From contig NZ_JACHNH010000001.1 of the NCBI RefSeq assembly GCF_014205335.1, positions 7,992,501 through 8,056,500 of the forward strand: 64,000 nt of DNA. Reading direction: 5' to 3'. The DNA is from Amorphoplanes digitatis (GTDB taxonomy: Bacteria; Actinomycetota; Actinomycetes; Mycobacteriales; Micromonosporaceae). Shown here piece by piece: positions 10,388 through 18,994 of the stretch; the first letter of the stretch is position 1, and each line of letters opens with the position of its first letter. A program made the position numbers and the translations under genes. A model generated the notes under the pieces. That model saw only the letters and a list, made by a program, of their open reading frames with translations. It was not told where the DNA came from and made no database searches.

Positions 10388-10953
10388 GCCCGCACCCCCG
10401 CCGCCGCCACGAGTGCGGCGGTCACCGACTCCGGATCGGCCGCCCGCATCACCGCGCCGAGCACCGCCACCCCGGCCGCGCCCGCCGCCATGCACTCGGC
10501 GACCCGCGCGGGCGAGTCGATCCCGCCGAGCGCCAGCCACGGCACGTCGCCGGCAAGCTCCGCGGCCCGCGCCGGGCCGAGCGCCGGGCCGTAGCCGGGC
10601 TTGGTCACCGTCGGGTAGATCGGCGAGAGCGTCACATAGTCCTCCGTGGACAGTCGCGGCTCGCCGTGGCATGAGCGGCCGACGATCCCGGCATCCGGCG
10701 GCACGGGATCCGTCCGCGACAGGTGCACGGCGTCGCCGCCGAGCGGATCCGGCCCGGCGACCACCAGCCGGCCCGGCGGGACCACGGCACGCAGGGCCGT
10801 CGCCAGCGCGCGCCTCGCGGCGTACGCCAGATCCTTCTCGCGCAGGATGACCCACGCCGCGCCGCCGCGAACCGCGGCCGCGACCACCTCGACGAGCGGC
10901 CGCGCCGCGAGCCCGCGGTCCGTGAGCACGACGACGCCGGACGGGATCACCAT
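10384..10953 (-). CDS. Second ThiE-like (thiamine-phosphate synthase/TenI fold) protein
   Basis: The 189-residue product has the ThiE/TenI TIM-barrel layout: VILREKDLAYAARR near the start, LSPIYPTVTKPGYGP in the phosphate-binding middle and LALGGIDSPARVAECMAAGA near the end. It keeps the R-x-K pair (REK) but lacks the Asn-Asp of the usual VNDR motif, having VAGPDPLGGDAVHLSR instead. It could be a TenI-like thiazole tautomerase or a diverged synthase working beside the ThiE at 12994. ATGA overlap with thiD; its start lies 7 bases inside thiG. Confidence 0.8.
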   Translation of the reverse strand: MVIPSGVVVLTDRGLAARPLVEVVAAAVRGGAAWVILREKDLAYAARRALATALRAVVPPGRLVVAGPDPLGGDAVHLSRTDPVPPDAGIVGRSCHGEPRLSTEDYVTLSPIYPTVTKPGYGPALGPARAAELAGDVPWLALGGIDSPARVAECMAAGAAGVAVLGAVMRAADPESVTAALVAAAGVRA

Positions 10954-11696
10954 TCCGGCCGCCCCTCGTCCGATGTGGACGCGAGCGCGTGGAAGCGCCG
11001 GGGAATCCGGCCGGCGCCGAAGGCCAGCCGCCCGGCCCGCACCGCGTGCCGCATCGCGGCGGCCATCCGCGCGGGATCCTCGGCCCGGGTGATCGCGCTC
11101 GCGATGAGCACCGCGTCGCAGCCCAGCTCCATGGCGAGCGCGGCGTCCGAGGCGGTGCCGATACCCGCGTCGAGAATCACCGGCACGTCGACGCTGTCCC
11201 GGATGAGCCGGATGTGGTGCGGGTTGGAGATGCCCAGCCCGGAGCCGATCGGCGCGCCGGCCGGCATCACCGCCGCGCACCCGGCGTCGGCCAGCCGGCG
11301 GGCAAGGATCGGGTCGTCGCTGGTGTACGGCAGCACCTGAAACCCGTCCGCCACCAGGGTTTCCGCCGCCCGCAGCAGCTCGACCCCGTCCGGCAGCAGG
11401 GTGCGCTCGTCGCCGATGACCTCGAGCTTCACCAGGTCCGTTTCGAAGGCCTCCCGGGCCAGGTGCGCGGCCTTCACCGCGTCGGCGGCCGTGTAGCAGC
11501 CGGCCGTGTTGGGCAGGATCCGCATGCCGAGCCGGTCGAGCATCGGCAGCAGCCCCGGCCCGGCGGCGTCGACCCGGCGCAGCGCGACGGTGACCATCTC
11601 GGTGCCCGAGGCGACGACGGCGGCCTCGAGCGCGGCCAGGCTCTCCGCGCCGCCGGTACCCAGGATCAGCCGGGACTCACCGAACATGTCAGCCAC
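10947..11696 (-). CDS. thiG: Thiazole synthase ThiG
   Basis: ThiG condenses deoxyxylulose phosphate, dehydroglycine and the ThiS thiocarboxylate sulfur into the thiazole of thiamine. The 249-residue product contains LILGTGG at the start, the Schiff-base lysine in VKLEVIGD, IGSGLGISNP and VILDAGIGTASDAALAMELG. The GTG at 11696 overlaps the thiS stop by 8 bases and gives MADMFGESR; an internal ATG at 11687 would remove three residues and cannot be excluded. It sits between thiS and the second thiE-like gene. Confidence 0.95.
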   Translation of the reverse strand: MADMFGESRLILGTGGAESLAALEAAVVASGTEMVTVALRRVDAAGPGLLPMLDRLGMRILPNTAGCYTAADAVKAAHLAREAFETDLVKLEVIGDERTLLPDGVELLRAAETLVADGFQVLPYTSDDPILARRLADAGCAAVMPAGAPIGSGLGISNPHHIRLIRDSVDVPVILDAGIGTASDAALAMELGCDAVLIASAITRAEDPARMAAAMRHAVRAGRLAFGAGRIPRRFHALASTSDEGRPEW

Positions 11697-11886
11697 CCTG
11701 CGCCGCCGTGAGCACCTCGACGCGGTCGCCGTCACGCAGCGGCGCGCCGGTCCACGCGGACCGCGGCACGACCTCGCCGTTGACGGCGACCGCGACCCCC
11801 CGTTGGGCCTCGGTGAGCTGCGCGACTAGCGCCGCGACGTCGGCGACTTCGACGTCGCGCTCGGCGCCGTTGACGATGACCCTCAT
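11689..11886 (-). CDS. thiS: Sulfur carrier protein ThiS
   Basis: ThiS is a 65-residue ubiquitin-like protein whose C-terminal Gly-Gly is adenylated and thiocarboxylated to deliver sulfur to ThiG. The sequence opens MRVIVNGAERDVEVADVAAL, has VAVAVNGEVVPRSAW and ends TAAQGG with the needed diglycine. Start and stop are coupled to neighbours (ATGA with thiO, 8-base overlap with thiG). No thiF is present in the window, so activation must come from elsewhere. Confidence 0.95.
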   Translation of the reverse strand: MRVIVNGAERDVEVADVAALVAQLTEAQRGVAVAVNGEVVPRSAWTGAPLRDGDRVEVLTAAQGG

Positions 11887-12920
11887 GCGAACCTCCCCGG
11901 CGCGAACGCGTCCAGCAGCGGATCGGCCTTCCCGGTCGCCACCAGCTCGGCGATCAGGTCGGCGGTGACGGGCGCGAGCAGCACCCCGTTGCGGTGATGC
12001 CCGGCGGCGATGATCGGGCCGCCGGTGTGCGCGCCGAGCAGCGGCGCGTTGTCGGGAGTCGCCGGCCGGTGCCGCACCACGGTCTCGGTCAGTTCGCACT
12101 CGCCCAGCTCAGGCACCACGTCGGTGGCGGCCCGCAGAAGGTCGCGCACCTGCCCGGCGGTCACCGTGCTGTCCCGGCGTTCGTCCTGGGTGGCCCCGAC
12201 GACGACCTCGCCGTCGGCGCGCGGCACCAGATAGACGTGCCGCCCGTCGGCCCACCCGCTGACCACGTGCCGCAGCAGGCCGGGCTCGCCGCGCAGCCGC
12301 AGCACGAGTCCCTTCACCGGCCGCACCGGCAGCCCGGTCAGCGCGGCGGTCCCGGATCCGGCCGCGACCACCACCGGCACGCCCGCCGGCAGGTCGTCCA
12401 CCCGGCTCCGGAGCACGGCGGGCCCGAGGACCGCGCGCAGCGCCGCGACCACCCGGCGCGGGTCGACCTGCCGGTCGTCCGGCGCGTGCGCGCCGCCACG
12501 CAGCCGCAGCGAGAGCGCCGGCTCCAGCTCGCGCAGCGCGCTCGGCCCGAGCGGGCTCAACCCGAGACCAAGACCTCGCCGGTACGCCCAGAGCCGCTGC
12601 GCCTCGGCGACATCGTCGGCGGTCAGCGCGACGGTCAGCGTGCCCGTGCGGTCGTAGCCGACGTCGATGCCGGACGCCCGGCTCAGCTCCTCGGCGAATC
12701 CGGGCCACCGGCCCGCGGACTCGACCATGAGCTCGGTCAGCGCCTCCTGCCCGAAGCCCGCCTCACCGGCCGGCGCGAGCATTCCCGCGGCGGCGTACCA
12801 GGCACCGCCGTCGCCGCCGTCATCGTGGACGGTCACCGCCAGCCCGCGCTGCGCACACCGCCAGGCGATCGAGAGCCCGATGATCCCGCCCCCGACAACC
12901 ACGACCTCGGTCGCGCTCAT
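11883..12920 (-). CDS. thiO: Glycine oxidase ThiO
   Basis: ThiO is an FAD-dependent amine oxidase that turns glycine into the dehydroglycine used by ThiG in aerobes. The 345-residue product has the Rossmann FAD motif VVVVGGGIIGLSIAWRCAQR at residues 6-25 and the late FAD-contacting block GHHRNGVLLAPVTADLI typical of DAO-family ThiO. The ATG at 12920 overlaps a 26-codon ORF by ATGA, with CGGAGGTGACGGC upstream. The longer in-frame start at 12953 is rejected because it would overlap that ORF without a ribosome-binding site. Confidence 0.93.
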   Translation of the reverse strand: MSATEVVVVGGGIIGLSIAWRCAQRGLAVTVHDDGGDGGAWYAAAGMLAPAGEAGFGQEALTELMVESAGRWPGFAEELSRASGIDVGYDRTGTLTVALTADDVAEAQRLWAYRRGLGLGLSPLGPSALRELEPALSLRLRGGAHAPDDRQVDPRRVVAALRAVLGPAVLRSRVDDLPAGVPVVVAAGSGTAALTGLPVRPVKGLVLRLRGEPGLLRHVVSGWADGRHVYLVPRADGEVVVGATQDERRDSTVTAGQVRDLLRAATDVVPELGECELTETVVRHRPATPDNAPLLGAHTGGPIIAAGHHRNGVLLAPVTADLIAELVATGKADPLLDAFAPGRFA

Positions 12921-12997
12921 GCCGTCACCTCCGCTTCGCTGCGGCGACGACATGAGTCAGACACTGAGCCGTTTGATTCGCTCGCAAGCTCGCTCAT
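12917..12997 (-). CDS. 26-residue ORF bridging thiE and thiO
   Basis: This ORF starts with an ATG that overlaps the thiE stop (ATGA) and ends with a TGA inside the thiO start (ATGA). The peptide begins MSELASESNGSVSDSC and is rich in Ser and Glu. Its DNA contains GAGCGAGCTTGCGAGCGA, a near-palindrome of a kind I associate with short dispersed elements in Micromonosporaceae. It may be a mobile or repeat sequence that spliced into the operon and stays in frame as a coupling leader for thiO. Whether the peptide itself does anything is unknown. Confidence 0.45.
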   Translation of the reverse strand: MSELASESNGSVSDSCRRRSEAEVTA

Positions 12998-13638
12998 GCG
13001 AGCGCCGCCAGCATTTCCCCGGCGGCCCGCCCCGGATCGGCCGCGTTCGCGATCGCGCCGACGACGGCCACCGCGGCGGCTCCCGCGGCGATCAGTGAGC
13101 CCGCGTTCGCGGCCGTCACGCCGCCGATGGCGACGATCGGGGTGTCCGGGACGGCGGCGGCGACCTCGCCGATGACGGCCGGGCCCAGCGGATCCGGCAG
13201 GCCGGCTTTGGTCGTGGTCGCGAAGGCCGGGCCGACGCCCAGATAGGACGCGCCCGCCCGCCGCGCCGCCCGGGCCGCCGCCGCGTCGCGGCAGGTGGCG
13301 CCGAGCACGCCGGCGGGCCCGAGCACCCGGCGCGCCGCCGCGACGGGAAGGTCCCCGGCGCCGACGTGCCCGCCGTCCGCGCCGACCGCCAGCGCGACGT
13401 GCAGACGGTCGTTGACCAAGCACAACACGCCATACGGGCGGCAGATCTCCAGCACGGCGTCCGCCAGTTCGTACGTCTCGCGGTCGCTGACGTCGTCCTC
13501 GACGCGGATCTGAACGGCCAGCCGCCCGGTCGCGTCGCGGCGGTGCGCCTCGGCGACCGTTGCGGCGACGACGGACAGCGGCTCACGCCCGCGGCGTGCG
13601 TCGGTGATGAGGTGAAGATGCGGGAAATCAGGGCCCAC
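12994..13638 (-). CDS. thiE: Thiamine-phosphate synthase ThiE (first copy)
   Basis: ThiE joins HMP-PP and thiazole phosphate into thiamine phosphate. The 214-residue barrel protein opens FPHLHLITDARRGREPLS, has VNDRLHVALAVGADGGHVG with the expected Asn-Asp and Asp-Gly, and YLGVGPAFATTTKAGLPDPL and IVAIGGVTAANA for phosphate binding. The usual R-x-K early motif reads RVED here, so the lysine is replaced. It is the first gene of the operon; the GTG at 13638 is 8 bases after GGAGG, which forms part of the riboswitch 3' arm. Confidence 0.9.
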   Translation of the reverse strand: MGPDFPHLHLITDARRGREPLSVVAATVAEAHRRDATGRLAVQIRVEDDVSDRETYELADAVLEICRPYGVLCLVNDRLHVALAVGADGGHVGAGDLPVAAARRVLGPAGVLGATCRDAAAARAARRAGASYLGVGPAFATTTKAGLPDPLGPAVIGEVAAAVPDTPIVAIGGVTAANAGSLIAAGAAAVAVVGAIANAADPGRAAGEMLAALA

Positions 13639-13647
13639 AACGCGCTC

Positions 13648-13736
13648 CTCCCTGCGCCGGCATGACCCGGATCAGGTTCGACGGTCGGGGGCCGCGACAG
13701 CCCCCCTCTCAGCCCGGTGCACCGGACTCCCGTGGG
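13648..13736 (-). promoter_or_regulatory. TPP (THI-box) riboswitch
   Basis: Read on minus, the region contains the two conserved halves of the thiamine-pyrophosphate aptamer: ACGGGAG, then GGGCTGAGAGG, and later ACCTGATCCGGGTCATGCC followed by GGCGCAGGGAGG. The GGAGG at the 3' edge is the ribosome-binding site of thiE, so ligand binding should hide it and shut off translation of the whole coupled operon. No terminator hairpin with a U-run follows, which fits translational rather than transcriptional control. Confidence 0.93.
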
Positions 13737-13751
13737 GTTGGTTCCGCGCAG

Positions 13752-13781
13752 ACCGTAACCCCGCACCGGGGCGCCCGTAAA
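13752..13781 (-). promoter_or_regulatory. Candidate promoter of the thiamine operon
   Basis: On minus, TTTACG (13776-13781) and TACGGT (13752-13757) lie 18 bases apart. Transcription would start near 13745, just before the aptamer, as expected for a riboswitch leader. Pattern match supported by position. Confidence 0.5.
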
Positions 13782-13864
13782 GCCCCCTCGTCACTCCACA
13801 GTGGGTGGCTGTGCCACTCCAGAGAGCACGCACGCAGGCCTTTCGCCCGCGAAATCCCGGGCCA

Positions 13865-13891
13865 CGTCACCCATGATCAACATGGGTGACG
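13865..13891. repeat. Perfect 11-bp inverted repeat after the ABC-F gene
   Basis: CGTCACCCATG (13865-13875) and CATGGGTGACG (13881-13891) are exact reverse complements around a 5-base loop ATCAA. The repeat lies 19 bases downstream of the ABC-F stop codon and upstream of the thi promoter. It lacks a T-run on minus, so it may be a factor-dependent terminator or an operator. Confidence 0.6.
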
Positions 13892-13909
13892 CCCGTCACC
13901 GCCGCCGGG

Positions 13910-15565
<1,656 letters not shown>

Positions 15566-15596
15566 GCGAGCATCCTCCCCGACAAAGTGTGGCGGG

Positions 15597-16220
15597 TCAG
15601 CCGGTTTTCCGGGTCACGCGCAGCACCCGGAACCCCCGCTGGCTCGCCGTACGCGCCACGTCCCAGCCCAGCGACGTGAGCCAGGTGTGCAGCGAGTCGC
15701 CGCCCAGATTCCGGTTGATCACGAGCCAGGCGACGCCCTCGGGCTTCAGCCGCGGCAGCCACCGCTCCAGCAGGGCGTGCAGCTCGGCCTTGCCGACGTG
15801 GGTCGGCGGGTTGCTCCAGATCTGGTCGAACGCCACGTCGCCGGGCACGTCATCGGGTGACGCCACCTCCACCCGGCCGGCGAGGCCCAGCGCGGCCGCG
15901 TTCTCCGTCGTCAGGTCGCGGGCCCGGGCGTTGACGTCGATCGCCCACACGGTCGCCGACGGCGCCTCGGTCGCGAGCACACACGCGATCGGGCCGTAGC
16001 CACACCCGAGGTCGAGCAGGGTGCCGCCGGCGTCGGCCGTCGGCAGGTCAGCCTTGCGCAGCAGCACGGCGGTGCCGGGGTCGAGCCGCCCGGCGGAGAA
16101 CACACCCGCCGCGACGGTGAGGGCATAGGCCCGCCCGGCGGCGGTGAACTCGATGCGGCTCCGGTTCTCGGGCGCGGCGGGTTCGGCGCTGAAGTAATGA
16201 TCGGCGGTCACGACGCCCAT
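15597..16220 (-). CDS. Class I SAM-dependent methyltransferase (RsmC/MTS-like)
   Basis: The 207-residue protein matches the small methyltransferase (MTS) domain of RsmC-type rRNA guanine-N2 methyltransferases: SAM-binding LLDLGCGYGPIACVLA, acidic end of strand two VWAIDVNARA and the catalytic SNPPTHVGK (NPPx motif). RsmC proteins are usually longer with a duplicated N-terminal domain, so this is the single-domain form. The start could also be a GTG three codons on (VTADHYF). It precedes the ABC-F gene by 31 bases on the same strand, so both may be co-transcribed. Confidence 0.8.
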   Translation of the reverse strand: MGVVTADHYFSAEPAAPENRSRIEFTAAGRAYALTVAAGVFSAGRLDPGTAVLLRKADLPTADAGGTLLDLGCGYGPIACVLATEAPSATVWAIDVNARARDLTTENAAALGLAGRVEVASPDDVPGDVAFDQIWSNPPTHVGKAELHALLERWLPRLKPEGVAWLVINRNLGGDSLHTWLTSLGWDVARTASQRGFRVLRVTRKTG

Positions 16221-16317
16221 CCTCCCTCAACCGGTGGACCGCAACGACGGGAGGCCGCCGGGGGTGCCGCACAGTCTGTGCGTCCATCGATCACGGTGCG
16301 CTCCTACCGTGACCTTC

Positions 16318-17262
16318 ATGCCTGGCGACCCGCACCCCCGCTCCGCACATCGCGCGATCCCGGAGGGCGGACTCGCAGTGCTGACGCGACAGGCGCTGGC
16401 CGGACCGGCCCTCGCCCGCCAGGTGCTCGCCCGGCAGGGCCTGACCCGACAGGCCGCGCCGCAGCACCGCCAGACCCGCGCCGCGCACACCCGGTCCGCG
16501 CACGCGCACTCGCACGCCGCCCGGCCGCAGCGGCCGCGGCGCGGGCCCTGGCGGCGGCCGTCCCGCGAGCCGCAGCAGGCGCAGCGGGCGTTGCAGACGC
16601 TGATGAGCGGGATGGGCGCCGTGATCATCGTGTCGATCATCGGGCTGAGCGCGTTCTTCATCATCGCCGACGAGCGGCGCGGGCTCGGCGACTCGGCGGC
16701 CGCGCCGGCGGTCTCCTCGGCGGCGATCGCCTCACGCGAGGTGGACGCCGAGCCGCTGAGTCAGCGCGAGGTGTTCCCGCAGCCGGAGATCCGCCTGGTC
16801 GCGGGCACGGCCCCGTACCAGGTCACGATGACCCACATCGACACCGACTGCGACGTCGCCACGACCGGCGAACTAGGCGCCCTGCTCGCCGAGCACGGCT
16901 GCAACCAGGTGGTCCGGGCGGGCCTGACCGCGCCGTTCGGCGGCTACCAGGTCACCGCCGGCGTCTTCAACCTCGCCGAGGAGGCCGGCGCGACGCTGGT
17001 GTCCTCGCAGGCCGGGCCGCTGGTCGAGACCGGCCGGGGCAGCTTCGCCGCGATGGGCGGGCTCGGCAGCGATCCACTCGCGGAGCCGCTGGCACAGGTC
17101 GGCTGGCACCAGCGCGGGCACTACCTGCTCTACTGCGTGATCGCCCGCCCGGACGGCCGACTCGTCGAGGACGACGACCCGTACGCGGAACGGATCACCG
17201 CCGACCTGATCGGGCGCTACCTGGACGAGACGATCATCAGCAGCCGGGCCGGCCAGCCCTAG
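16318..17262 (+). CDS. Single-pass membrane-anchored protein of unknown function
   Basis: The 314-residue product has an Arg/Ala/His/Gln-rich N-terminal 85 residues with internal near-repeats (LTRQALAG, LARQVLAR, LTRQAAPQ), one transmembrane helix near 93-115 (MGAVIIVSIIGLSAFFIIA) and an external domain of about 200 residues with two spaced cysteine-containing segments (TDCDVATT, EHGCNQVV). I do not recognise the external domain. The ATG at 16318 is used; an in-frame start at 16234 would overlap the control region of the divergent methyltransferase. Its stop codon TAG lies inside the palindromic element that follows. Confidence 0.6.
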   Translation: MPGDPHPRSAHRAIPEGGLAVLTRQALAGPALARQVLARQGLTRQAAPQHRQTRAAHTRSAHAHSHAARPQRPRRGPWRRPSREPQQAQRALQTLMSGMGAVIIVSIIGLSAFFIIADERRGLGDSAAAPAVSSAAIASREVDAEPLSQREVFPQPEIRLVAGTAPYQVTMTHIDTDCDVATTGELGALLAEHGCNQVVRAGLTAPFGGYQVTAGVFNLAEEAGATLVSSQAGPLVETGRGSFAAMGGLGSDPLAEPLAQVGWHQRGHYLLYCVIARPDGRLVEDDDPYAERITADLIGRYLDETIISSRAGQP

Positions 17263-17425
17263 GGCCGTCCTGCCGATCATGGCGACGCCGAGCCGAGGTC
17301 CAGGTTTCGCGTCGCAAGTGGGCCGGACGGTCGAATACCGGTGTTGTATTCGGCCGTTCGGACCGCGCCGCGAGGCGGAAGCTGGGCCCGGCGCAGGCCG
17401 TCATGATCGGCAGGACAGGCCCTAG
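17259..17425. repeat. 167-bp concentric palindromic element (MITE- or REP-like)
   Basis: The outer arms CTAGGGCC-GTCCTGCCGATC at 17259-17281 and 17402-17425 (inverted) match over 23 of 24 positions with one indel. A second inverted pair CGAATAC/GTATTCG (17332-17338, 17346-17352) is centred on the same point, base 17342, and many bases in between also pair. The whole unit could fold as one long hairpin. It fills the gap between two convergent genes and contains the stop codon of the upstream one. Confidence 0.75.
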
Positions 17426-17427
17426 CC

Positions 17428-18240
17428 TTACGCGCGCAGGCGCCGGGTCGCCTCGGCCCGGTCGGCGTAGTCCGACTCGGCCGGGTAGCCCACTGCGATC
17501 AGCGTCAGGCCGTGCGCGGGCGCGACGGTCACCTCGCTCGACCGTTCCCGCAGCGTCAGCAGCTTCGCCGGCCAGGACGCGTCCCGCCGGCCGTCGCCGA
17601 CGGTCAGCATGGCGCCGACCAGGCTGCGCACCATGGCCTGGCAGAACGCGTCGGCCTGCACGGTGGCGACGGCGACGCCGTCCTCCTCCCGCCGCCAGTC
17701 GAGCCGGGTGATGGCCCGCACGGTGGTGGCGTGCTCCTTGCGCTTGCAGAACGCGGCGAAGTCGTGCAGCCCGACCAGCCCGGCCGCGGCCTCGCGCAGC
17801 CGCTCGAGATCCAGCGGCCGCACCCACCAGAGGGTGTCGTAGCGGCGCAGCGGCTCGGGACCGGAGACGGTGTCGGCGACCCGGTACTCGTAGCGCCGGA
17901 AGGTGGCGGAGAAGCGGGCGTCGAAGGTGGACGGCACCGGCGTCACGGCCCGTACCCGGGCGTCCGGGGGCATGAGCGCGGCCAGCCGCCGCAGCAGCGA
18001 ACCCTCCAGGGTGGACCAGGCGGCCGTCGGCAGGTCGATGTGGCAGACCTGGCCGGTCGCGTGCACCCCGGCGTCGGTGCGGCCGGCGACGGTGAGGCCC
18101 AGCGGGACGGGGCCGACCAGCCGTTCGAGCGCCTCGACGAGGACGCCGGCGACGGTGCGCCGGGCCGGCTGCGCGGCCCAGCCCGAGAACTCCCGGCCGT
18201 CGTAGGAGACGTCCAGGCGCAGTCGCGTTGTTTCGTCCAT
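17428..18240 (-). CDS. truA: tRNA pseudouridine38-40 synthase TruA
   Basis: TruA makes pseudouridine at positions 38-40 of the tRNA anticodon arm. The 270-residue product has the catalytic motif AGRTDAGVHATGQV with nucleophile Asp56, plus FDARFSATFRRYEYRV and the C-terminal FCQAMVRSLVGAMLTVGDG. It follows rplQ, the usual position in actinobacteria, after a terminator hairpin. The stop codon at 17428 directly abuts the palindromic element. Confidence 0.95.
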   Translation of the reverse strand: MDETTRLRLDVSYDGREFSGWAAQPARRTVAGVLVEALERLVGPVPLGLTVAGRTDAGVHATGQVCHIDLPTAAWSTLEGSLLRRLAALMPPDARVRAVTPVPSTFDARFSATFRRYEYRVADTVSGPEPLRRYDTLWWVRPLDLERLREAAAGLVGLHDFAAFCKRKEHATTVRAITRLDWRREEDGVAVATVQADAFCQAMVRSLVGAMLTVGDGRRDASWPAKLLTLRERSSEVTVAPAHGLTLIAVGYPAESDYADRAEATRRLRA

Positions 18241-18291
18241 GTCGACCTGATACCCCGCAAAATTCGTGGACTAGGTAGCCGTACAAGAGGA

Positions 18292-18322
18292 AGGCCCGGC
18301 ACCCACCAGGGGTGCCGGGCCT
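18292..18322 (-). terminator. rplQ terminator
   Basis: AGGCCCGGCACCC (18292-18304) pairs perfectly over 13 bases with 18310-18322, loop 5 bases, and on minus is followed by TTCCTCTTGT. It ends the infA-rplQ unit before truA; some read-through to truA is likely. Confidence 0.75.
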
Positions 18323-18339
18323 CACAACCTTGCGAAGGA

Positions 18340-18867
18340 TCAGGCCTTGGCGTCGGTGTCTTCGCCCTCGACCTCGGTGCCCTGGTCGCCGGCGGCGTCG
18401 GACGCGGTGGCGGGCGTCTCGTCCTCGCGGGCGAGCGCCTCGACCTTGTCCTGCTGCGCGGCGGCCTTGCGGGCCGCCTTCTTGGCCGGCGCCGTGGTGG
18501 CCGCGACCTCAAGCTCCTCGACCAGCTCGATGACGGCCATCGGAGCGGCGTCACCCTTGCGGGGACCGGTCTTGGTGATCCGGGTGTAGCCACCCGGCCG
18601 GTTGCCGTAACGCGGCGCGATCTGCTCGAACAGGGCGTACACGACGTCCTTGTCCTTGACCACGGTCAGCACCCGGCGGCGGGCGTGCAGGTCACCGCGC
18701 TTGGCCTTGGTGATCAGCTGCTCCGCCAGGGGGCGCAGGCGCTTGGCCTTGGTCTCGGTGGTCTTGATCTTCCCGTGCCGGAAGAGCTCCGTGGCCAGGT
18801 TGGCCAGCAGCAGCTTCTCGTGCGCCGGGCTGCCGCCGAGGCGGGGACCCTTGGTGGGCGTGGGCAT
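18340..18867 (-). CDS. rplQ: 50S ribosomal protein L17
   Basis: The 175-residue protein has the L17 core (MPTPTKGPRLGGSPAHEK, NLATELFRHGKIKTTETKAK) at residues 1-120. A long Ala/Lys/Glu-rich tail from about residue 120 is an actinobacterial extension. It lies at the end of the infA-rpmJ-rpsM-rpsK-rpsD-rpoA-rplQ unit. The ATG follows AAGGAGC, inside the first copy of a duplicated leader sequence. Confidence 0.96.
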   Translation of the reverse strand: MPTPTKGPRLGGSPAHEKLLLANLATELFRHGKIKTTETKAKRLRPLAEQLITKAKRGDLHARRRVLTVVKDKDVVYALFEQIAPRYGNRPGGYTRITKTGPRKGDAAPMAVIELVEELEVAATTAPAKKAARKAAAQQDKVEALAREDETPATASDAAGDQGTEVEGEDTDAKA

Positions 18868-18967
18868 TTGTTGCTCCTTCGAGGAATAAACCTTGCAGTG
18901 CGGCAGAGCCGCCTATTTGCCGCCTTTGAGGAATTACCCTTGCCGTGCGGCGGAGCCGCTCATTTGC
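18866..18967. repeat. Two tandem 47-bp repeats in the rpoA-rplQ gap
   Basis: The unit starting ATTTG at 18866 recurs at 18915 and the start of a third copy appears at 18962. GAGGAAT recurs at 18881 and 18928, a period of 47. Each unit contains CTTGC-GTGCGGC-GAGCCGC, itself able to form a small hairpin. The copy nearest rplQ includes its ribosome-binding site, so the leader seems to have been duplicated. Confidence 0.65.
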
Positions 18968-18994
18968 AGCACAGCATGGCCGCGGCAGCCGCGC

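Noticed and set aside
16318..16480. Short internal repeats (TRQALAG, ARQVLAR) as a possible CRISPR-like or structured DNA repeat
   Set aside because: They are imperfect, adjacent and in frame within a protein; no constant repeat-spacer pattern exists anywhere in the window.
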